A DNA stretch of 64,000 nucleotides from Cellulosimicrobium sp. CUA-896 (GCF_001942335.1 NZ_MKKH01000079.1:46842-110841); one strand, 5' to 3'; shown: positions 36,439 to 47,492, numbered from the stretch's first letter. The notes: a model not told the origin generated them from the letters alone. Made by a program: numbers and translations.

Positions 36439-37506
36439 ATGTCCGCACGCACCAGCCTGCGCCGCCGTTTCACGGTCGCCACCGTCACCGCCGCGTCCCT
36501 CGCGCTGCTCGCCACGGCGTGCACCTCGAACACCCCCGCGGACGAGGGCGAGGGCGACAACGGCGGCGGTGGCGGGACCAACCAGGCCGCGTCCGACAAC
36601 GACGCCGCCGGCGACGAGGTCGTCATCGGCTTCTCGGCGCCGGCCGCCGACCACGGCTGGATGGGCGCGATCACGACCGCGGCCGAGGCCGAGGCCGAGA
36701 ACTACGAGGACGTCGAGCTGCGCGTCGCCGAGGGCACCAACGACGTCGCCGTGCAGATCAGCCAGATCCAGGGCTTCATCAACGACGGCGTGGACGCGAT
36801 CGTCCTGCTGCCGTTCGACGGCGCCGCGCTGACCGACGTCGCGACCCAGGCGATGGAGGCCGGCATCCCGGTCATCAACGTCGACCGCGAGTTCACCAGC
36901 CCGTTCGCGGCGCGCACCACGGTGCTCGGCGACAACTACGGCATGGGTGTGTCCGCGGGCACGTACATCTGCGAGCAGCTCGGCGACCAGCCGGACGCGG
37001 TCGTCGCGGAGATCGCCGGCATCGACTCGCTGCCGCTGACGCAGGACCGCAGCCAGGGCTTCGCGGACGCGCTGTCCGACTGCGGCCTCGAGGTCTCCAA
37101 CCGCGTCGCGGCGGACTTCACGGTCCAGGGCGGCCAGGAGGCCGCCGCGAGCCTGCTCCAGGCGGCCCCGGAGATCGACGCCATCTGGAACCACGACGAC
37201 GACCAGGGCGTCGGCGTGCTCGCAGCGATCGAGAGCGCGGGCCGCGACGAGTTCTTCCTCGTCGGCGGCGCCGGCTCGGCCAACATGATGCGCGAGATCC
37301 AGGAGGGCGACTCCGTCGTCCAGGCGACCGTCATCTACCCGTCCACGCAGGCGGCCGACGGCATCAAGCTCGCGCGTCTCGTCGCGCAGGGCAAGAGCAT
37401 GAGCGACCTCGCGTCCTCCACGGTGCCGCGCCAGGTGCAGCTCTACGCGCCCGTCGTGACGGCGGACAACGTCGAGGAGTTCCTGCCGCTCGCGTTCGAG
37501 TCCTGA
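36439..37506 (+). CDS. Sugar-binding lipoprotein 1 (RbsB-like)
   Basis: Surface receptor of importer 1. Signal peptide with lipobox LLATAC (Cys 28), then an acidic/Gly linker, then a Peripla_BP_4 domain: EVVIGFSAPAADHGWMGAI, GVDAIVLLPFDGAALTDVAT, GIPVINVDREF, EIDAIWNHDDDQGVGVLAA. 355 residues, intact. ATG follows AAGGAGATCTC. The ligand is not predictable beyond a sugar or keto-sugar. Confidence 0.92.
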   Translation: MSARTSLRRRFTVATVTAASLALLATACTSNTPADEGEGDNGGGGGTNQAASDNDAAGDEVVIGFSAPAADHGWMGAITTAAEAEAENYEDVELRVAEGTNDVAVQISQIQGFINDGVDAIVLLPFDGAALTDVATQAMEAGIPVINVDREFTSPFAARTTVLGDNYGMGVSAGTYICEQLGDQPDAVVAEIAGIDSLPLTQDRSQGFADALSDCGLEVSNRVAADFTVQGGQEAAASLLQAAPEIDAIWNHDDDQGVGVLAAIESAGRDEFFLVGGAGSANMMREIQEGDSVVQATVIYPSTQAADGIKLARLVAQGKSMSDLASSTVPRQVQLYAPVVTADNVEEFLPLAFES

Positions 37507-37533
37507 TCGCGTAGCGCACGAACCACGTCGCGT

Positions 37534-37580
37534 CGACGGCCCCGTTCGGGCCGGCCCACCGTGCCCGGACGGGGCCGTCG
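37534..37580 (+). terminator. Hairpin after binding-protein gene
   Basis: Perfect 12-bp arms 37534-37545 and 37569-37580 (CGACGGCCCCGT and complement), 23-nt loop, between the binding-protein stop and the dehydrogenase ATG. Likely an attenuator or mRNA-stabilising hairpin giving more binding protein than downstream products. Confidence 0.6.
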
Positions 37581-37603
37581 GCGCGCGTACCGGAAGGATC
37601 GAG

Positions 37604-38776
37604 ATGGCAGAGAAGAACGGCGCCTCGCTGGGCGTCGGCATGGTCGGGTACTCGTTCATGGGGGCAGCGCACTCGCAGGCCTGGCGGACTGCCCCCCGGT
37701 TCTTCGACCTCCCCCTCGTCCCCGAGATGCGGGTCCTGGGGGGACGCAAGCCCGAGGCCGTCGCGGCGGCCGCGGACCGGCTCGGCTGGCAGTCGACCGA
37801 GACGAGCTGGCAGGCGCTCGTCGCGCGCGACGACGTCGACCTCGTCGACGTGTGCACGCCCGGTGACACGCACGCCGAGATCGCGATCGCCGCGCTCGAG
37901 GCCGGCAAGCACGTGCTGTGCGAGAAGCCGCTCGCGAACTCGGTGGCCGAGGCGGAGAAGATGGTCGCCGCGGCCGAGGCCGCGGCGCAGCGCGGCGTCG
38001 TCGCCATGGTGGGCTTCACCTACCGCCGCGTCCCGGCGATCCAGCTCGCGCGCCAGCTCGTCGCGGACGGGCGGATCGGCACGATCCGTCACGTGCGGGC
38101 CCAGTACCTGCAGGACTGGATCGCCGACGAGGACGCCCCGCTGTCCTGGCGCCTCGACAAGTCCAAGGCGGGCAGCGGCGCGCTCGGGGACATCGGCGCG
38201 CACGTCATCGACCTGGCGCAGTTCATCACCGGCGAGCGGATCACGGGCGTCAGCGGACTGCTCGAGACGTTCGTCAAGGAGCGCCCGGTCGCGACCGACT
38301 TCGCCGGCCTCTCCGGCAGCGGGGGCACGGAGCGCGGGCCGGTGACGGTCGACGACGCCGCCCTGTTCCTCGCCCGCCTGTCCGGCGGGGGCATCGGGTC
38401 CTTCGAGGCGACGCGGTTCGCGCACGGCCGCAAGAACGCGATCCGGATCGAGATCAACGGGTCGAAGGGCTCGCTGGCCTTCGACTTCGAGGACATGAAC
38501 CTCCTGCACTTCTTCGACGCGTCGGAGGACCCGGCGACGGCGGGCTTCCGCCGCATCGTCGTCACCGAGCCGCAGCACGCCTACGTCGGCCACTGGTGGC
38601 CGGCAGGGCACGGGCTCGGGTACGAGCACGCGTTCACCCACCAGGTCGTGGACCTCGTCGAGGGCATCGCGGCGGGGACGCACCCGGCCCCGACCTTCGC
38701 CGACGGGCTGGCCGTGCAGCGGGTGCTCGACGCGGTCGAGCGCAGCGCGGCGACCGGCGGCTGGGTCGAGCCGTAG
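37604..38776 (+). CDS. Gfo/Idh/MocA-family dehydrogenase 1
   Basis: NAD(P)-dependent sugar dehydrogenase; relatives oxidise C3 of glucosides or inositols. Rossmann segment GMVGYSFMGAAHSQAW near residue 13, CTPGDTHAEIAIAALEAGKH, the EKP motif CEKPLANSVAEAEKM, and GDIGAHVIDLAQFITGERI. 390 residues, intact. AGGATCGAG precedes the ATG. Last gene before a hairpin; I infer it acts on the sugar brought in by importer 1. Confidence 0.9.
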   Translation: MAEKNGASLGVGMVGYSFMGAAHSQAWRTAPRFFDLPLVPEMRVLGGRKPEAVAAAADRLGWQSTETSWQALVARDDVDLVDVCTPGDTHAEIAIAALEAGKHVLCEKPLANSVAEAEKMVAAAEAAAQRGVVAMVGFTYRRVPAIQLARQLVADGRIGTIRHVRAQYLQDWIADEDAPLSWRLDKSKAGSGALGDIGAHVIDLAQFITGERITGVSGLLETFVKERPVATDFAGLSGSGGTERGPVTVDDAALFLARLSGGGIGSFEATRFAHGRKNAIRIEINGSKGSLAFDFEDMNLLHFFDASEDPATAGFRRIVVTEPQHAYVGHWWPAGHGLGYEHAFTHQVVDLVEGIAAGTHPAPTFADGLAVQRVLDAVERSAATGGWVEP

Positions 38777-38784
38777 CCAGACCT

Positions 38785-38814
38785 CGGGGCGGGGCCGGAG
38801 ACGGCCTCGCCCCG
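38785..38814 (+). terminator. Hairpin after dehydrogenase 1
   Basis: Arms GGGGCGGGGCC (38786-38796) and GGCCTCGCCCC (38803-38813), one G-U pair, 6-nt loop. Ends the importer operon, or partly so. The remaining 190 nt before the giant gene show an AAGGAGG at 38862-38868 with no convincing start behind it. Confidence 0.6.
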
Positions 38815-39003
38815 GTGCCCCTCCCGCTGACGTGAGGGGACGACGTCCTGAGATCGACAGGAAGGAGGCCCACGGCACGCCCGGTGACGGGTGTGGGTGC
38901 CCGGCGGAGCACGGATCGTCCGCCACGTCCGGGACGGCAGGAAGGCCGACGACGCCCGTCCCGCGGAGCGCAGCACAGTTCCTGATCTCGACGAGGAGAC
39001 CTT

Positions 39004-42000
39004 GTGAGAAACGTGCTAGGAGGATCGCGCGCGACGAAGCGCGCGGTCGCGGCGCTCGCCGCGACAGCAGTCGCCCTCCCTCTGACCCTGGCCACCGCGG
39101 CGTCGGCCACGGCCGCCCCCGGTGACGCGCTCGCCGCGGCACCCGTGGCGGCCGCTGCGGAGACCGAGCCGTTCGACGTGCTCGTCTTCAGCAAGACGGC
39201 GGGCTTCCGCCACGGATCCATCCCCGCGGGCATCGCGGCGATCCAGCAGCTCGGCGCCGACAACGGCTTCTCCGTGACCGCCACGGAGGACGCCGGCGCC
39301 TTCACCGACGACAACCTCGCCCAGTACGAGGCCGTCGTGTGGCTCTCCACGACCGGCGACGTGCTGAACGACGACCAGCAGGCCGCGTTCGAGCGGTACG
39401 TCCAGAACGGCGGCGGGTACGCCGGCGTCCACGCCGCGTCCGACACCGAGTACGACTGGCCGTGGTACGGCGAGCTGGTCGGCGCCTACTTCAACAGCCA
39501 CCCGCAGAACCAGGACGCGACCATCAAGGTCGAGGACCAGGTGCACGAGTCCACGGCGCACCTGCCGGCGCGCTGGGACCGCTACGACGAGTGGTACAAC
39601 TTCCGCACGAACCCGCGCGACACCGTGCACGTGCTGGCGAGCCTCGACGAGTCCTCGTACGACGCCGGCTCGGGCGCCATGGGTGCGGACCACCCGACGG
39701 CCTGGTGCCAGTCTACGACGGCGGTCGCTCCTGGTACACCGGCGGCGGGCACACGAACGAGTCGTTCGCCGAGCCGGAGTTCCTGCAGCACCTGCTGGGC
39801 GGCATCCAGACGGCGGCCGGCGTCGTCGACTCCGACTGCACCGCGACGCAGACGTCGAGCTACGAGCAGATCCCCCTCGACACCGACACCCAGAACCCGA
39901 TGATGCTCGACGTGGCGCCGGACGGTGCGGTCTTCTACGCCGAGCGCGACGGCCGCATCCGGGTGATCGACCCGGAGACGAGCACGACGAGCACGGCGAC
40001 GACCCTGCCGGTGACGACGGCCAACGAGGACGGTCTCCTCGGTCTCGTGCTCGACCCGGACTTCGCCGACAACGGCTGGGTGTACGCGTACTGGGCCCCG
40101 TCCGAGACGGGCGAGGACGGTCCGCACAACCGCGTCTCGCGCTACGTCTACGACGCCGCGACCGGGACGATCGACCAGAGCACCGAGCAGAAGATCCTCA
40201 CCGTCACCACGCAGCGCAACACGTGCTGCCACGCCGGCGGCGACATGGTCTTCGACGGCGACGGCAACCTCGTCCTCGTCACGGGTGACAACACCAACCC
40301 GTTCGAGTCGGGCGGCTACACGCCGATCGACGAGCGCTCCGGGCGTCAGGACTTCGACGCGCAGCGCTCCTCGGCCAACACGAACGACCTCCGCGGCAAG
40401 GTGCTGCGCATCCACCCGGAGGACGACGGGACGTACACGATCCCCGAGGGCAACCTCTTCGACGAGGCCGCGGACACGGAGGACAAGACCCGTCCGGAGA
40501 TCTACGGCATGGGCTTCCGCAACCCGTTCCGCGTCGGTGTCGACCCGTACTCGGGCAACATCCTCGTGGGCGACTACGGTCCCGACGCGGGCTCGTCGAG
40601 CCCGACCCGGGGCCCGGGCAACACCGTCGAGTGGAACGTCCTGAGCGAGCCCGGGTTCTACGGGTGGCCGTACTGCACGGGGGCGAACACCAACTACATC
40701 GACTACGACTTCGCGACCGGCCAGTCGGGCAGCGCGTTCGACTGCGGCGCGGGCCAGGTCAACGACTCCCCGAACAACACCGGCCTGACGGAGCTGCCGC
40801 CCGCGATCGAGGCGGAGATCTGGTACAACTACGCCGGCAACCCGGAGTTCCCGGAGATCGGCGGCGGAGGCGCCCCCATGGGCGGCCCGGTGTACCAGTA
40901 CGACCCCGAGCTCGACTCGGACGTCAAGTGGCCGGAGTACTGGGACGGCAAGGCGTTCCTGGGCGAGTGGAACCAGGGCAGGCTGTACTCGATCCAGCTC
41001 ACCGGCGAGAACCGTGACGAGATCGTCGACATCAACCGTGTCCTGCCGGGGATCTTCGACCCGAGCGCCGGGTTCTACCGGGCGATGGACTTCGACTTCG
41101 GTCCGGACGGGGCGATGTACGTCGTCGACTGGGGCTCCGGCTTCGGCGGCAACAACGACTCGAGCGGCATCTACAAGGTCAGCTACGTCCAGGGCAACCC
41201 GACGCCGATCGCCCGCGCGAGCGCGGACGTGACGAGCGGGCCCGCCCCGCTCACGGTGCAGTTCTCCTCGGAGGGCACGCGCCACCCGTCGGGCGAGGAG
41301 ATCGCCCTCCAGTGGACCTTCGGCGACGGGTCCGAGCCGTCCAGCGAGGCGAACCCGACCCACACCTACACGGAGAACGGCGTCTACACCGCCCAGCTCA
41401 CGGCGACGGACGCCGCGGGCGAGGTCGGCGTCGCCAACGTCACCGTGGTGGTCGGCAACGAGGCCCCGACGATCTCCATCACGTTCCCGGACAACGGCGG
41501 CTTCTTCGAGTGGGGCGACCAGGTCCGCTACGAGATCCAGGTCGACGACCCGGACGGGGAGGTGGACTGCTCGAACGTCGAGCTCTCCACGTCGCTCGGG
41601 CACGACGCGCACGCCCACCCCATGGACGTGCTCGAGGGCTGCGAGGGCTCGTTCCAGACGCTGCGCGACGAGGGCCACGGCATCGAGTCGAACATCTTCT
41701 GGGTGATCGAGGCGTCGTACACCGACGACGGCGGGGAGGTCGGCTCGCCGCTCACGGCGAACGACCTGCAGATCCTGCAGCCGAAGCTGCTCCAGTCGGA
41801 GTTCTTCACGTCCACCGGGCGTCTCGAGGGCTCGACGAGCACGGGCGACCCGGGCGTGCAGACCGAGACCACGGGTGACACCGCGGGTGGCGGGCTGAAC
41901 ATCGGCTACATCGAGCCCGGCGACTGGTGGGCGCACGAGCCCGTCTCGCTCTACGACGTCGACTCGATCACGCTGCGCGCGGCCTCCTCGAGCGCGGGCG

Positions 42001-44023
42001 CGACGATCTCGCTGCGCTGGGACGACCCCGAGGGGCCGGAGATCGGCAGCGTGACGGTCCCGGTGACAGGCGACTGGCAGGTCTACACCGATGTCACGGC
42101 CGAGCTGCACGACGTCCCCGAGGGCACCGGGACGCTCTACCTCGTCCAGACCGAGGGCGGCTCGAACGTCAACTGGATGGTCGTCAACGGTCGCGGCGTG
42201 ACGGACAACGTGCGTCCGACCATCGACTCCTTCGAGGTCACGCCCACGTCGGGCACGGCGCCGCTCACGGTCACCGCGACCGCGACGGCGACCGACCCGG
42301 AGGACGAGGCGGTCACCTTCGCCTGGGACGCGGGTCTCGGTGAGGGCTTCGTGGACGGCACGGACGCGTTCGAGGTCACCTACGACGAGCCGGGCACGTA
42401 CCGGCTCCAGGTCCGTGCCACGGACGAGCGGGGCGCGTACGCGGTCGAGTACACGACGGTGACCGTGGAGGCGCCGGAGACGGGCCCGGGGCTGTGCTTC
42501 GCGGGTCGTTCCGACGACTTCCTCGGTGCCGAGCTCGACGAGGACCGCTGGACGGTGCTCAACCGTGACCAGAACCTCGCGACCGAGGACGGTCACCTCG
42601 TCCTGCCCACGACGACGACCGACTTCTACGGGACCGACAACACGACGGTGCCCAACCTGGTGCTCCAGGACCTGCCGGACGGCCCGTTCACGGCCACCGC
42701 GAAGCTGACGCTGCCGGCACGCCAGCAGTACCAGCAGGCGGGTCTGCTCATCTGGGAGGACCAGGACAACTACGCGAAGATGGTGATCCAGGGCCGGTCG
42801 CAGGCGGCCGACCCGGCGACGCGCATCTTCCAGTTCATCCGCGAGGAGAACGCCCAGCCGAACGAGGTCGGCGAGTCGAACAGCGCGGCGCTCGGGGCCG
42901 ACTACCCCGACACCGTGTACGTGCGGTTCGTCAGCGACGGCGAGTCCCTCCAGGCGGCGTACTCGGCCGACGGCACCGACTTCACGACGATGCCGCAGAC
43001 CAAGTCCATCGCCGACCTGGAGAACGCGCAGATCGGGCTCGTCTCGCTCAAGGGCAACGGCACCGCCTCGCCGGTGCTCGACGCGCAGTTCGACTGGTTC
43101 CACATCACGCCCGACGACACGGCGCCGGCCCCCGGGCCCGACGACGAGTTCGACGGCGACGCGCTCGACACGTGCCGCTGGTCGATCGTCAACGAGGACC
43201 CGACCGGGTACCGCGTGACGGACGGCTCCCTGCAGATCGACACGACCCCGACGGACATCTACGGGACGGACAACCGCCCGGTGCCGAACATCGTGCTGCA
43301 GGACCAGCCGGCCGACGAGTGGACGGTCGAGACCGTCGTCGACGGCTCGGCGTTCGACCGCCAGTACCAGCAGGGCGGTCTGATCGTCTACGGCGGCGAC
43401 GACGACTACGTGAAGCTCGACTTCGTGGTCGACAACCAGGCCGGCCAGGCCCGGGCGTCGCGGATCGAGCTGCGCAGCGAGGTCGGCGGGGTCGTGCAGA
43501 ACCCGCAGCCGCAGACGGGCAACCTCGAGGGCGACGTCTGGCACCTGCGCCTGACCCGCTCGGGTGACACGTTCACCGGTGCCTACAGCGCCGACGGCGA
43601 GTCCTGGACGACGTTCGACGAGGCCGTGACGAACGCGCCCGCCGCGGACGCGCCCGTGGGCCTGTTCGCGCTGGGGGCGTCCGCCGACACCGGGGCCCCG
43701 GCGTCGTTCGACCGCTTCCGGGTGGTCGAGGACGAGGTCGAGGCTCCCGCGGTGACCGTCACCGTGCAGCCGCGCTGCATGGGCGGCAAGGTCTACCTCG
43801 CCGTCCGGGCGTCCAACGACGACGAGGTCCCGCTCGCCGTCACCCTGGAGACGCCTACGGCGAGAAGTCCTTCGCGGACGTCGCCCCGGGCTCCTCGGCC
43901 TACCAGGCGTTCGCGACGCGTGCGGCCGCCGTGGAGGCAGGCTCCGTGACGGTGACCGCCACCGACGCCGAGGGGAGGACCTTCTCCGAGACGGTGGACC
44001 ACGCCGCGCAGAGCTGCGCCTGA
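39004..44023 (+). CDS. Giant secreted ThuA / dehydrogenase-propeller / PKD / LamG protein 1
   Basis: About 1673 residues, secreted (signal 1-42). Approximate modules: ThuA 54-270 (LVFSKTAGFRHGSIPAGIAA); sorbosone/glucose-dehydrogenase-like propeller 287-727 with CCHAGGDMVFDGDGN, LRGKVLRIHPEDDGTY and GMGFRNPFR; PKD 733-821; Ig-like 821-930; CBM6-like 929-1066 (NIGYIEPGDWWAHE); PKD 1069-1160; two LamG/DUF1349-like 1163-1372 and 1379-1578; a two-Cys C-terminal module 1583-1673. GTG start after GAGGAGA. Breaks near 39712 (TAWCQ to YDGGRSW) and 43855 (one G restores LETAYGEKSF, as the paralogue confirms). No sortase motif. Likely binds and oxidises a polymer-linked sugar; PQQ use is unproven. Confidence 0.9.
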
Positions 44024-44030
44024 CAGACCC

Positions 44031-44060
44031 CCGGCGGCCGGTGACGCACCGGCCCGCCGG
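44031..44060 (+). terminator. Hairpin after giant gene 1
   Basis: Arms 44031-44043 and 44047-44060 around ACG; 13 of 14 positions pair, the mismatch being a single missing G in a GGCC context. A second hairpin, 44089-44120, follows. The rest of 44024-44274 shows no gene. Confidence 0.6.
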
Positions 44061-44274
44061 GCAGGGCGCTCGACGCGCGGTCGGCGACGGACGGACGGCC
44101 CTCGGCCGGGCCGCCCGTCCTGAGTCCGCTCGACGAGCACCACGGCGACCGCGAGGTCGCCCGGCCCCGCGCCGGGTACCGCGCTCCGGCCGGACGCCGG
44201 GGCACACCCCGGGAACCGACGAGCTCCCCGACCTGACGACCCCGACCCCTCCGAGACGACGAGGTGACCAGCAC

Positions 44275-44966
44275 ATGACCCGACACGAGACGCCGGACCC
44301 GCGCGCGGGACGAGCGGTGGCCGGCATGCGCCCGCGCGCACGGGCGATCCACGGCCTCGTCGTCGCGGCCCTCGCCGCAGCCCTCGCGCTGCTGGGACTC
44401 GCGGCCCCGGCGGCCGCGCACGGCGGGCCGATCGTGATCTCCGTGGGCACCGACGGCGCCGGCGGCATCACGGCGAACCTGACGTACCACAACGACGGGC
44501 ACCCGGTCGAGGAGTCCGCGGACGTCTCGGTCACCGCGGTGTCCGACACGGGGGAGAGCGTCGGACCGGTCGCGCTGCGGTCGGCGTCCGAGGGCGTCGG
44601 CTGGTACGTCTCCGACCCCGGCCTCCTCGCGGAGGGCCACTGGACCCTCACCGCGACCATGACGACGCCGGCCGAGGCCACCGCGACCGCCGAGGTCGAC
44701 GTCGTCCCGCTGCCCGAGCCGCCCTCGGACGACACAGCCGGCTCTGGCGATCCCGCCGGCGACGCCCAGGACGCGGCCGGCGACGTCGACGACGCCGGTG
44801 CCACGGCGGGCGCGACGACGGCGGGGCGACCGCCGCCGACGCGGGCTCCGACGACGGCTCCACGACGTTGCTGTGGGTCGTCCTCGCCGTCGTGCTCGCC
44901 GCCGCGGCCGCCCTGGCTGCCGTGCTCGCGCGGCGCCGCTCCCGCACCCCCGCCGCGCGTCGGTGA
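44275..44966 (+). CDS. Small membrane-anchored secreted protein, N-terminal His after cleavage
   Basis: Function unknown. Signal peptide [20 protein letters not shown] with probable cleavage A-A-A before His 49, so the mature chain would begin [11 protein letters not shown] beta-rich domain of about 95 residues ([25 protein letters not shown]) loosely resembles YtkA/CopC. An acidic Asp/Gly/Ala linker follows, then a C-terminal membrane helix [20 protein letters not shown] and RRRS. About 230 residues. Frame break near 44828 in the linker (one G). Lies directly behind giant gene 1, as the His-rich membrane protein does behind giant gene 2. Confidence 0.7.
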
Positions 44967-45058
44967 CGCGTACCCGCACCGTTCCTGACCCGTTCCAGAA
45001 CCAGCACGTCCGCCCGGCGACCCCGGGGGAGAACCGAGATCGACGAAGGAGACCGACC

Positions 45059-46059
45059 ATGGCACGACCGATCACCCTCTTCACCGGGCAGTGGGCCGAC
45101 CTGCCCTTCGAGGAGGTGGCCCGGCTCGCCTCGGGCTGGGGCTACGACGGGCTCGAGATCGCCTGCTGGGGCGACCACCTCGACCCGTGGCGCTGGGACG
45201 ACGACGCGTACGTCCAGGGCAAGCTCGACCTGCTCGCGAAGTACGACCTCAAGGTCTACGCCATCTCCAACCACCTCAAGGGCCAGGCGGTCTGCGACGA
45301 CCCCATCGACCAGCGCCACCGCGACATCCTGCCCGACGTGGTCTGGGGCGACGGCGACCCGGAGGGCGTGCGCCAGCGCGCCGCCGAGGAGATGAAGCAC
45401 ACGGCGCGCCTCGCGGCGAAGCTCGGCGTGAAGACCGTGGTGGGCTTCACCGGGTCCGCGATCTGGAAGTACGTCGCGATGTTCCCGCCGGTGTCCCAGG
45501 AGGCGATCGACGCGGGCTACCAGGACTTCGCCGACCGCTGGAACCCGATCCTCGACGTCTTCGACGAGGTCGCGTCCGGTTCGCTCACGAGGTGCACCCG
45601 AGCGAGATCGCCTACGACTACTGGACCACGGTGCGCACGCTCGAGGCGATCGGGCACCGGGAGGCGTTCGGTCTCAACTGGGACCCGAGCCACATGGTGT
45701 GGCAGGACCTCGACCCGGTGAGCTTCCTGTGGGACTTCAAGGACCGCATCTACCACGTGGACTGCAAGGACACGAAGAAGCGGATGCACAACGGCCGCAA
45801 CGGCCGCATGGGGTCGCACCTGGCCTGGGCCGACCCGCGCCGCGGCTGGGACTTCATCTCCACCGGGCACGGGGACGTGCCGTGGGAGGACGCGTTCCGC
45901 ATGCTCAACACCATCGGCTACGAGGGTCCGATCTCGGTCGAGTGGGAGGACGCCGGCATGGACCGCCTCGTCGGCGCCCCCGAGGCCCTCGAGTTCGTCA
46001 AGAAGTACGCGTTCGACGCGCCCGACGCCGCGTTCGACGCCGCCTTCTCGACGAAGTAG
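45059..46059 (+). CDS. Xylose-isomerase-like TIM-barrel protein 1
   Basis: Sugar phosphate isomerase/epimerase family (AP endonuclease 2 fold), metal dependent. [20 protein letters not shown] and [16 protein letters not shown] open the barrel; [45 protein letters not shown] and [14 protein letters not shown] hold likely metal ligands. About 333 residues. AAGGAGA precedes the ATG. Break near 45585 (DEV to [11 protein letters not shown]). Similar proteins act on keto-sugars next to MocA-type dehydrogenases. A strong terminator follows. Confidence 0.88.
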
Positions 46060-46098
46060 GCGCGCCGGCCGCCCTCGCGGCCGCCACGACGTCCGACG

Positions 46099-46139
46099 CG
46101 GCACCGCCCTCCTCCGGGAACCGGGGGAGGGCGGTGCCG
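46099..46139 (+). terminator. Strong intrinsic terminator
   Basis: 19-bp stem (46099-46117 with 46121-46139), one G-U pair, GAA loop, followed by a T-rich stretch (TTTGTTTT near 46154). Ends the first sugar operon 40 bp after the isomerase-like gene and 60 bp before operator C. Confidence 0.85.
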
Positions 46140-46198
46140 TGTTCGCTTCTGATTTGTTTTACCGGGCGCTTTATCGAAACGAGATGGTGAACTTTCGG

Positions 46199-46234
46199 CT
46201 TTTGCTTGACCCCCGTCAGAAGCGCCCCTACGTT
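46199..46234 (+). promoter_or_regulatory. Operator C with leaderless promoter of operon 2
   Basis: CTTTTG, CTTGAC, CCCCGT, CAGAAG at 46199-46222. TTGACC (46206-46211), 17-nt spacer, TACGTT (46229-46234), then 7 nt to the ATG at 46242. Nearly the same as operator B, 12.5 kb away, in sequence and spacing. Best explained as a second target of the ROK repressor. Confidence 0.75.
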
Positions 46235-46241
46235 GTCAGCC

Positions 46242-47492
46242 ATGCGAGCCGATGACGACGCGCAACACCGTGCTGTCCCTGCACCGGAGCAGGACGCACA
46301 CCACACCCGAGGAGCCGCCACGGCCCTCGCCGACCCCGACAGCCGACCCGCCGCGGTCACCGTGCCACCCGCGCCCGCCGGCGCTCCCGCGACCTACCGC
46401 GCCGGCATCGTCGGCGTCGGGTTCATGGGCGGCGTCCACGCCCGCGCGGTGCGGACGTCGGGCGGCACGGTGTCGCTCGTCTCGGCGTCCGACGTCGAGA
46501 CCGCGCGCGACGCGGCCGGACCGCTCGGTGCGCGCGGCGTCGCCGGCTCGGTCGACGAGCTGCTCGACTCGCCGGACGTCGACGTGGTGCACGTGTGCAC
46601 GCCGAACCACCTGCACGTGCCCATCGCCCGCGCAGCGCTCGCGGCGGGCAAGCACGTCGTGTGCGAGAAGCCCCTCGCGGTCGACGCCGAGGGAGCGGCC
46701 GAGCTCGCCGGGCTCGCGGCACGAGCCCGTGCGGCCGACGGTCGCGTCGCGGTCGTCCCCTTCGCCTACCGGTTCCACCCCATGGTGCGCGAGGCGCGCG
46801 AGCGGGTGCGCCGGGGCGACGTCGGCACGGTCACCCTCGTCCACGGCTCCTACCTCCAGGACTGGCTGCTGCGCGCGTCCGACGACAACTGGCGGGTCGA
46901 CCCCACGCTCGGCGGCGCGAGCCGCGCCTTCGGAGACATCGGCTCGCACCTGTGCGACCTGCTCGAGTTCACGACCGGGCACCGCATCGTGCGGTTGTCC
47001 GCCCGGTCGGCGACGGTCAACCCGCGGCGCCACGGCGTCGACGGGGTCGAGCGCGCGGTCACGACCGAGGACGCCGTGACGCTGCAGTACGAGACCGACG
47101 GCGGAGCGCTGGGCGCCGCCGTCGTCTCCCAGGTCTCGCCCGGACGCAAGAACCGGCTCCACCTCGAGATCTCGGGCACCGAGTCGACGCTCGCCTTCGA
47201 CCAGGAGCAGCCCGAGCGGCTCTGGGAGGGGCGTCGCGACGCGTCGCGCCTGCTCGTGCGCGACCCGGAGACGCTCTCCCCGGCCGCCGCGCGGTACTCG
47301 CGGGTCCCGGCCGGCCACCCGCAGGGGTACCAGGAGTGCTTCGACGCGCTCGTGGCCGACACGGCGGCGGCGATCCACGGGGCCGCGCCCGACGGCCTGC
47401 CGACCTTCGACGACGGCCTGCGGGCGGCGCGCCTCGTCGCCGCCGTCGGCGCGTCGGACCGCACGCGGTCCTGGGTGGAGGTGCCCGCATGA
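46242..47492 (+). CDS. Gfo/Idh/MocA-family dehydrogenase 2
   Basis: NAD(P)-dependent sugar dehydrogenase, first gene of operon 2. GIVGVGFMGGVHARAV (Rossmann), CTPNHLHVPIARAALAAGKH, CEKPLAVDAEGAAEL, GDIGSHLCDLLEFTTGHRI. 416 residues from the ATG at 46242; an upstream TTG in frame is part of the -35 box and is rejected. About 45 extra polar residues precede the Rossmann fold compared with copy 1. Its stop overlaps the ATPase ATG. Confidence 0.9.
   Translation: MRADDDAQHRAVPAPEQDAHHTRGAATALADPDSRPAAVTVPPAPAGAPATYRAGIVGVGFMGGVHARAVRTSGGTVSLVSASDVETARDAAGPLGARGVAGSVDELLDSPDVDVVHVCTPNHLHVPIARAALAAGKHVVCEKPLAVDAEGAAELAGLAARARAADGRVAVVPFAYRFHPMVREARERVRRGDVGTVTLVHGSYLQDWLLRASDDNWRVDPTLGGASRAFGDIGSHLCDLLEFTTGHRIVRLSARSATVNPRRHGVDGVERAVTTEDAVTLQYETDGGALGAAVVSQVSPGRKNRLHLEISGTESTLAFDQEQPERLWEGRRDASRLLVRDPETLSPAAARYSRVPAGHPQGYQECFDALVADTAAAIHGAAPDGLPTFDDGLRAARLVAAVGASDRTRSWVEVPA

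Noticed and set aside
38884..38985. Small GTG ORF of 33 codons behind AAGGAGG (38862-38868)
   Set aside because: The ribosome site is about 15 nt away, too far, and the peptide is Arg-rich without features.
39582..45065. 1827-codon open frame on the minus strand
   Set aside because: Antisense shadow of giant gene 1 caused by high G+C; no domain-like sequence.
46206..46241. Upstream TTG start of dehydrogenase 2
   Set aside because: The TTG is the -35 box of the promoter; the ATG at 46242 sits at the expected leaderless position.
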